Shown: positions 7,576 through 11,822 of the stretch, one piece after another | How positions within the stretch are numbered: position 1 is the first letter of the stretch | Layout of the letters: every line of letters starts with the position of its first letter | Notes under the pieces: generated by a model | What the model saw: the letters and a program-made list of their open reading frames with translations, nothing else | Told to the model about the DNA's origin: nothing | Databases searched by the model: none | Source: Armatimonadota bacterium | GTDB taxonomy: Bacteria; Armatimonadota; Armatimonadia; Armatimonadales; Armatimonadaceae | DNA: 11,822 bases | Direction: 5' to 3' | NCBI GenBank assembly: GCA_030833025.1 | Contig: JAURHZ010000048.1 | Span: 1-11,822 of the forward strand | Translations under genes and position numbers: made by a program

Positions 7576-8136
7576 ATGAATATTAAAGAACAAATTGCAC
7601 AATCGCCAATCGAAGAACTCGACCGTGCGATGCGTACGAGTAGCCGCATTTTTCTGCGTCCAACAGCTAACGTAGAAATGCGTTCCCTTCCAGCATCCCA
7701 TTTGCGGCTTCTGCAGGTCATCGGCCGATTGCCAGATTCTAAAATGGTTGATGTCGCGAAGGCTTTGGATGTCCAGCTTCCGGCTGTTTCGCAAATGGTC
7801 GACAAAATGGTTAAGGCTGGTCACGTAGTCCGGATTCAAGATCCGCTTGACCGTCGTATTTCTCGCTTGCGCCTCACCCCAGAAATGGAAGAGCTTCTCT
7901 CCGATGCAGCATCTGCGCGTCTTGCCCGTGTTGCAAAGGCCGCTGAAGCGCTTTCGCATGAGGAAGTCGAAACATTGACGATGTTGCTGGATCGACTTTC
8001 CAACCAGCTCGCACCGCGTGCGACACCTGGATTTAGCGGTCCTACCCCTGTTGCACGTGATGGCTACGATGCAGACCCAAGTCTCGAGATTGCATCCAGT
8101 CGTCGTGGAGCCCGTGTCCGCAAGCGCTCCTTGTAA
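7576..8136 (+). CDS. MarR-family winged-helix transcriptional regulator
   Basis: This is a 186-residue MarR-type DNA-binding protein. Helical dimerisation segments flank a winged helix: SHLRLLQVIGRLP (41-53), VDVAKALDVQLPAVSQMVDK (58-77) as helix-turn-helix, and wing DPLDRRISRLRLT (89-101). The C-terminus (about 147-186) is an unusual low-complexity, basic extension (SRRGARVRKR). The ATG at 7576 is chosen because the family fold begins there; a TTG at 7510 would add residues that look non-coding and would run through the candidate operator. It is followed by a strong terminator and, on the same strand, by an adaptor-permease export module, the usual kind of target for MarR regulators. Its ligand is unknown. 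Confidence 0.9.
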   Translation: MNIKEQIAQSPIEELDRAMRTSSRIFLRPTANVEMRSLPASHLRLLQVIGRLPDSKMVDVAKALDVQLPAVSQMVDKMVKAGHVVRIQDPLDRRISRLRLTPEMEELLSDAASARLARVAKAAEALSHEEVETLTMLLDRLSNQLAPRATPGFSGPTPVARDGYDADPSLEIASSRRGARVRKRSL

Positions 8137-8156
8137 ACCACGGTTAGAGTGTGAAG

Positions 8157-8183
8157 AAAAGCCCGGAACTCCGGGCTTTTTTT
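8157..8183 (+). terminator. Rho-independent terminator after the MarR gene
   Basis: A hairpin with GCCCGG / CCGGGC arms around an AACT loop, extended by 4 A-T pairs, is followed directly by a run of 7 T. It begins 20 bases after the MarR stop codon. It separates marR transcription from the downstream export genes, which therefore need their own promoter. Confidence 0.93.
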
Positions 8184-8196
8184 ACATTTATATGTA
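8183..8196. repeat. Short inverted repeat TACAT-N4-ATGTA after the terminator
   Basis: This perfect 5-bp inverted repeat around TTAT lies about 30 bases before the best -35 box of the export genes. It is AT-rich like the repeat before marR but the half-site order differs (TACAT/ATGTA against TGTAT/ATACA). It could be a second regulator site or chance. Confidence 0.25.
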
Positions 8197-8227
8197 TGAG
8201 TAGGCGAGTTTATGGAATGCAGGTGGC

Positions 8228-8256
8228 TTGACATAAGGGATGTTCATAAACAATGT
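8228..8256 (+). promoter_or_regulatory. Candidate promoter of the adaptor-permease genes
   Basis: A perfect TTGACA -35 box (8228-8233) is followed after 17 bases by a weak -10-like CAATGT (8251-8256). It leaves an untranslated leader of roughly 95 bases before the TTG start. A GGGATG / CATCCC inverted repeat (8237-8242 and 8262-8267) brackets the -10 region. The -35 is good, the -10 is poor, so this is tentative. Confidence 0.4.
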
Positions 8257-8358
8257 CGAACCATCCCGTGTGTAAATGCGTTTTAATAAGCGTATGGGCT
8301 GGAGTAGTTGCCTTTTGTAGGCGTTCTCTGGCGATTCAGATGTTTTGAGGTAGCCGAT

Positions 8359-10161
8359 TTGAACCGAAAAGTTATTGGAATAGTCGCCGCAGTCGTTCTG
8401 GTTGGCGGTGGATTCTGGTGGAAGTCAAAGACATCCGCTACCGCCGGCGCAGGCAAGACGCAATATAAGCTGACAGCTGTCGATACGGGTGAAGTCAAGA
8501 AGACCGTCAGTGCTACGGGAACCCTCCAGGCGTGGAAGGTTGTCGATATCAAGGCACGCGCCGGCGGTGAGCTTGCGTTTCTTGGCGTCGATGTCGGATC
8601 CCGTGTGACCAAGGACCAGGTTCTGGCTCGCATCGACCCACTCGATGTTCAGTTGACCTTGAACAATGCCAAGGCTGATGAAGTCAGTGCAAAGGCTCGT
8701 GAAGCCCAATCTGGCAAGAACTATGAGCTTCAGGTTCGTCAAAGCGGCATCACCGTCAAAGATGCTCAGGCTGCACTTTTGTCGGCCAAAGCAAATGTCA
8801 AGCTTGCAGAGACACGTCTTCAAACGGCAAAGCTACAATCCGATGCGCAGCCAGAGTTGACAAAGGCTGCGATCGCAAGTGCTAAGGCGAACTTTGATCA
8901 AGCATTGACAAACCGCCGTCAGCTCGATGCCACTCTGCAACAGCAGCGTGCATCCGCAAAAGCAACTCTCGATCAGGCAGTCGCCAACCGTCGAAATGCC
9001 GGTCTTAACCTTGACCGCCAGAAGTCGCTCCTCGAAAAAGGCTTTGTTTCGCAACAGGCTGTCGATACGGCGCAGGCCAACCTGGATGTCACTGAAGCAT
9101 CCGTACAGACGGCTCGCACCAAGGTTGAAACCATTGACATGGAGCTGAAATCCACGGTTGAGGCCGCTGACTCACGTATTGCGCAGACCAAGGCTGCATA
9201 CGAGCAGGCACAAGCCGGTGCTGTCGATGTTAAAAATCGTGAGAATGCAGTCCGTGAAGCCGAGTCTTCCTTGCTCGTTTCTAAAGCCGCACTTGCGCGC
9301 GCCGAAATGACCATCGAGCAGTCCAGTGCAGCGCTCATCAACAATGACATCCGCCGCTACGACATCGATGCAAACAAAGCAACCATCGCCCGTGCGAAGG
9401 CCGGTCTTTTCAATGCCGAAACTAGCTTGGCGAGAACGATTATCCGCGCACCAATGGATGGTGTTGTCCTCCAGAAGTTTGCTGAGCAGGGAACGATTAT
9501 CGCATCCGCTCTTGGGATGAACTCCTCCGGGCAAAATCTTCTTCAGATTGGCGATACATCCAAAATGTACGTCGATGTCACCGTTGATGAAACCGATATC
9601 GCTGCGGTTGAAGAAGGCCAAAACGTGGATGTGCAGATAGAGGCATATCCAGGGATGCCATTTGAAGGCAAAGTCATCCGAATCGACCCACAGGCGGTGG
9701 TTCTACAAAATGTGACATCTGTGCACGTTCGTGTAGAAGTCGACAACTCTGTCCCGACATTCGCATTGTTGAAGCCAGGTATGAATGCAACCTGCGAGTT
9801 CGTCATGGAGAAGACTGAGAGCGCTGTACGTGTGCCAAACGAAGCTGTCCGTGAAGACAACGACGGTAAGTTTGTCGAAATCGGCGAAGGTGGAAAGACC
9901 GCTCCAGCTGATCCAAAGAACCCAACGGCTGTCGACCCCGATGCGCTTATCGATGTCAAGCTTAAGAAAATCAAGGTTGAGCCTGGTGTTGTTGGAAATG
10001 ACTACACAGAAATCAAGTCCAGTGATGGAAATGCTGTCGCCGATGGCTCAAAGGTAGTTACTCAGACTATTGAGCCGGCACCTACGACGCCGGGTGGTGG
10101 ATCACCATTTGGCGGTGGCGGAATGCGTGGCATGGGTGGTGGTGGCGGAGGTCGCCGATAA
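8359..10161 (+). CDS. HlyD/MacA-like periplasmic adaptor (membrane fusion protein) with long coiled coil
   Basis: This is a 600-residue adaptor anchored by one N-terminal membrane helix (about 5-20). The TTG start at 8359 is chosen because GAGG lies 8 bases upstream and the membrane helix begins directly after; a TTG at 8308 lacks a site. Order: first lipoyl half with VVDIKARAGGELAFLGVDVG (61-80); an Ala-rich coiled coil of about 260 residues (97-358) containing the adaptor motif LLEKGFVSQQAVDTAQANL; second lipoyl half IIRAPMDGVVLQKFAEQGTI (361-380); beta-barrel LLQIGDTSKMYVDVTVDETD (394-413) to about 485; and a membrane-proximal domain with a Pro/Asp insert. It ends in a Gly/Met/Arg-rich tail (579-600). 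Typical MacA is about 370 residues, so the coiled coil is unusually long. Substrate is unknown. Confidence 0.9.
   Translation: MNRKVIGIVAAVVLVGGGFWWKSKTSATAGAGKTQYKLTAVDTGEVKKTVSATGTLQAWKVVDIKARAGGELAFLGVDVGSRVTKDQVLARIDPLDVQLTLNNAKADEVSAKAREAQSGKNYELQVRQSGITVKDAQAALLSAKANVKLAETRLQTAKLQSDAQPELTKAAIASAKANFDQALTNRRQLDATLQQQRASAKATLDQAVANRRNAGLNLDRQKSLLEKGFVSQQAVDTAQANLDVTEASVQTARTKVETIDMELKSTVEAADSRIAQTKAAYEQAQAGAVDVKNRENAVREAESSLLVSKAALARAEMTIEQSSAALINNDIRRYDIDANKATIARAKAGLFNAETSLARTIIRAPMDGVVLQKFAEQGTIIASALGMNSSGQNLLQIGDTSKMYVDVTVDETDIAAVEEGQNVDVQIEAYPGMPFEGKVIRIDPQAVVLQNVTSVHVRVEVDNSVPTFALLKPGMNATCEFVMEKTESAVRVPNEAVREDNDGKFVEIGEGGKTAPADPKNPTAVDPDALIDVKLKKIKVEPGVVGNDYTEIKSSDGNAVADGSKVVTQTIEPAPTTPGGGSPFGGGGMRGMGGGGGGRR
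10147..10152 (+). promoter_or_regulatory. Ribosome-binding site of the permease inside the adaptor tail codons
   Basis: GGAGGT, a near-ideal Shine-Dalgarno sequence, lies 10 bases before the permease ATG at 10163. It is made by the Gly-Gly-Arg codons that end the adaptor gene. This decides the permease start and implies that the two proteins are translated from one mRNA. Confidence 0.8.
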
Positions 10162-10162
10162 C

Positions 10163-11446
10163 ATGGCAGCCCCCACAACCACTGCCCCGGCTGTCAAGCC
10201 ACCAGCACCGCCCGCATCGGGCAGTCGTATGGGTGCCTTTGGCGTCAGCATAGAGATGGCCTTCAATGGCCTCGGTGCCAACAAGCTTCGGTCATTCCTG
10301 ACGATGCTTGGTGTGATTATCGGTGTGGGAGCCGTTATCATCGCGATCGCGATTGGTGAAGGTTCCCGGGCAGCGGTGGCGGAGAGTATCCAAAAGCTTG
10401 GAACAAACGTGATGACAGTCTTCCCCGGCTCACAGCGCCGGGGAGGCATCTCCTTTGGCGGTGGTTCCAGTACGACGCTGAAGCTCGAGGATGCAGAATA
10501 CATCATCCGTAACTGCCCTACGGTCAAAGCCGTTGTCCCAACGGTCAACCGTAATGCCACGATTAAGTACGCAAACAAAAACGATGCTAAATCTGTAACG
10601 GGCACGGGCCAGGATTACCCGACTGTGCAGAACCACCCGGTTGCACGCGGTCGGTTCTTCAACCAGTCCGAAGTACGTTCCTTGAAGCGCGTGATCGTTC
10701 TCGGCTCCAATGTCGCCAAAGATATCTTTGACCGCGTGGATCCCGTTGGCAAGCAGGTGCGTGTCAATGGACAGACCTTTGATGTCATCGGTGTCCTCAA
10801 GGAAAAGGGCGGCACGGGTTTCCGAAACCCGGATGATGCAGCGTATGTGCCGGTCACGGCCGCGATGCGCCGCTTGTTCGGAATGGAAAACATCAACAGC
10901 ATCACCGTGCAGTCTCGCTCGATGAGTCTGATGGACAAGACCAAGTCTGAAATCGAGTCGAACCTAAAGCGTAAGCACAAGATTCCTGATTCAGGAGCAC
11001 CTGACTTTACGGTCTTTAGTCAGTCCGACCTTGCTGCTACTCAGGATGCTCAGCAGTCAACCTTTGGTGCACTGATTACCTATCTCGCTGTTGTGAGTCT
11101 GGTCGTTGGCGGCATCGGCATTATGAACATCATGCTTGTTTCCGTTACGGAACGCACCCGGGAAATCGGTATTCGAAAAGCAATCGGCGCACGCCGGGCA
11201 GATATCCTGACGCAGTTCCTCCTCGAGGCACTCTTCCTGTCACTGGTGGGTGGGTTGATTGGTGTTGGACTTGGATACGCGGGAAGTAGCTTTATTTCGG
11301 AGCAGAATGGCTGGCGTGTAGATGTCGCGATGGAAACGGTTGCGCTCGCATTCTCGTTCTCAGCGGTCGTCGGAGTTTTCTTTGGCTTCTACCCCGCATT
11401 CAAGGCAAGCCAGCTGTCTCCAATCGAGGCGCTTCGTTACGAGTAA
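10163..11446 (+). CDS. MacB-type ABC transporter permease (FtsX superfamily) without ATPase domain
   Basis: This is a 427-residue inner-membrane protein with four membrane helices: about 45-65, then after a large periplasmic core domain (66-285, MacB_PCD type) three more at 302-327, 350-376 and 392-414. The FtsX signature is clear, with GGIGIMNIMLVSVTERTREI (316-335) followed by GIRKAIGARR and a C-terminal ASQLSPIEALRYE. It starts with a Pro/Ala-rich cytoplasmic stretch (1-22). MacB proper carries an N-terminal ATPase of about 230 residues; this protein has none, so it needs a separate LolD/MacB-type ATPase, not present in this window. It begins one base after the adaptor stop. MacAB-like systems drive substrates out by mechanotransmission from the periplasm rather than by true transmembrane transport. 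Confidence 0.93.
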   Translation: MAAPTTTAPAVKPPAPPASGSRMGAFGVSIEMAFNGLGANKLRSFLTMLGVIIGVGAVIIAIAIGEGSRAAVAESIQKLGTNVMTVFPGSQRRGGISFGGGSSTTLKLEDAEYIIRNCPTVKAVVPTVNRNATIKYANKNDAKSVTGTGQDYPTVQNHPVARGRFFNQSEVRSLKRVIVLGSNVAKDIFDRVDPVGKQVRVNGQTFDVIGVLKEKGGTGFRNPDDAAYVPVTAAMRRLFGMENINSITVQSRSMSLMDKTKSEIESNLKRKHKIPDSGAPDFTVFSQSDLAATQDAQQSTFGALITYLAVVSLVVGGIGIMNIMLVSVTERTREIGIRKAIGARRADILTQFLLEALFLSLVGGLIGVGLGYAGSSFISEQNGWRVDVAMETVALAFSFSAVVGVFFGFYPAFKASQLSPIEALRYE

Positions 11447-11510
11447 GTTTTTAGACGTTTGTTCTACGATGCAGAGATATCTGTGTGGATTGAAAACCAG
11501 GAGAGAATCA

Positions 11511-11822
11511 ATGAAGAAAGTACTGATGGTCGCAGCAACCCTGATGATGGCTGCGCTTGTAACCGGACCAGTGATGGCGCAGGGTGGCATGGGCGGATTC
11601 CAAATGCCTCCAGAGCTCACAAAAGCCATGGACAAAATGCGCACAGCACGCAAAAACCGCATGATGATTGGGCGTACCGTACGTGCCATCTCTGAACTGA
11701 ACAAAGACCCAAAAACGGCACTGACAAAAGATCAGGCCAAGAAGGTAACTGCTGTTCTCGACAAATGGGCGAAGAAGCCTGACATGACAGAGGACCAGGC
11801 AAAGCAGGTTTCGAAAGAACTC
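11511..11822 (+). CDS. Small secreted protein with two LTxxQ-like repeats (partial at right edge)
   Basis: The open frame runs to the end of the window, 104 residues visible. AGGAGAG lies just upstream of the ATG, a strong ribosome-binding site. Residues 1-23 form a classical signal peptide, with cleavage likely after VMA. The mature protein opens with a Gly/Met-rich stretch (GGMGGFQMP) and continues in charged helices. Two similar segments, LTKDQAKKV (71-79) and MTEDQAKQV (92-100), are spaced 21 residues apart. This LTxxQ pattern recalls Spy/CpxP periplasmic stress proteins, but overall similarity cannot be judged here. It lies 64 bases after the permease on the same strand, with no terminator seen, so it probably belongs to the export operon. 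I do not recognise the family with certainty. Confidence 0.8.
   Translation, partial: MKKVLMVAATLMMAALVTGPVMAQGGMGGFQMPPELTKAMDKMRTARKNRMMIGRTVRAISELNKDPKTALTKDQAKKVTAVLDKWAKKPDMTEDQAKQVSKEL

Noticed and set aside
7486..7959. A 157-codon minus-strand open frame antisense to the MarR gene
   Set aside because: It is a shadow of a clear MarR gene; its product has no domain pattern.
8237..8267. GGGATG / CATCCC inverted repeat with a 19-base loop near the export promoter
   Set aside because: The pentamer GGATG is so common in this window that a pairing of two copies is expected by chance.
10070..10162. Upstream TTG start for the permease inside the adaptor gene
   Set aside because: It would overlap the adaptor by 92 bases in another frame, while the ATG at 10163 has a near-ideal ribosome-binding site.
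10340..10352. HIP1-like GCGATCGC words (also near 2057), suggesting a cyanobacterium
   Set aside because: Only isolated copies are present, far below the density seen in cyanobacteria, and the gene content does not fit.
10102..10605. A 167-codon minus-strand open frame antisense to the adaptor end and permease start
   Set aside because: The plus strand encodes recognised proteins with matching ribosome-binding sites; the antisense product is Ala/Thr-rich shadow sequence.

Overview
The window (11,822 bases, moderate GC by eye) is bacterial chromosome with tightly packed genes on both strands. I found no tRNA, rRNA, CRISPR array, insertion sequence or phage gene. The left end holds a DUF1549/DUF1553 protein and a Tat-exported DUF1501 protein. 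This pair is common in Planctomycetota, Verrucomicrobiota and Armatimonadota and rare elsewhere. With an MacA/MacB-like export system followed by a small secreted protein, and frequent GTG/TTG starts, I lean towards Armatimonadota or a related didermic lineage. That is inference, not a measured placement.

Layout. (1) 1-2680, minus strand: a large exported DUF1549/DUF1553 protein with two haem-c-like CxnCH sites and an Ig-like domain, then a DUF1501 protein that runs off the left edge. (2) 2681-3000: a divergent intergenic region with no convincing gene or promoter. (3) 3001-4380, plus strand: the AAA+ ATPase RarA (MgsA), starting with GTG. (4) 4344-7458, minus strand: four closely spaced genes read in the order MoxR ATPase, TatD-family hydrolase, M50B-like membrane metallopeptidase, and a small two-helix membrane protein resembling the STM3941 family. 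The last one overlaps the 3' end of rarA tail to tail. (5) 7576-8136, plus strand: a MarR-family regulator preceded by an inverted repeat and followed by a strong intrinsic terminator. (6) 8359 to the right edge, plus strand: a 600-residue HlyD/MacA-like adaptor (TTG start), a MacB/FtsX-type permease without an ATPase domain, and a secreted small protein with two LTxxQ-like repeats, cut by the window edge.

How the genes fit together. The right third reads as a MarR-regulated export or envelope-stress module. The adaptor and permease are separated by one base, with the permease ribosome-binding site inside the adaptor's glycine-rich tail codons. The usual MacB/LolD-type ATPase is missing from between them, and a Spy/CpxP-reminiscent secreted protein follows. 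The MoxR-led cluster lacks the usual DUF58/von Willebrand partners. The DUF1549/DUF1501 pair is probably an exported, possibly haem-binding, two-component surface system of unknown function. The most interesting points are the ATPase-less export module with its LTxxQ protein, and a visible excess of the pentamer GGATG/CATCC across the window.
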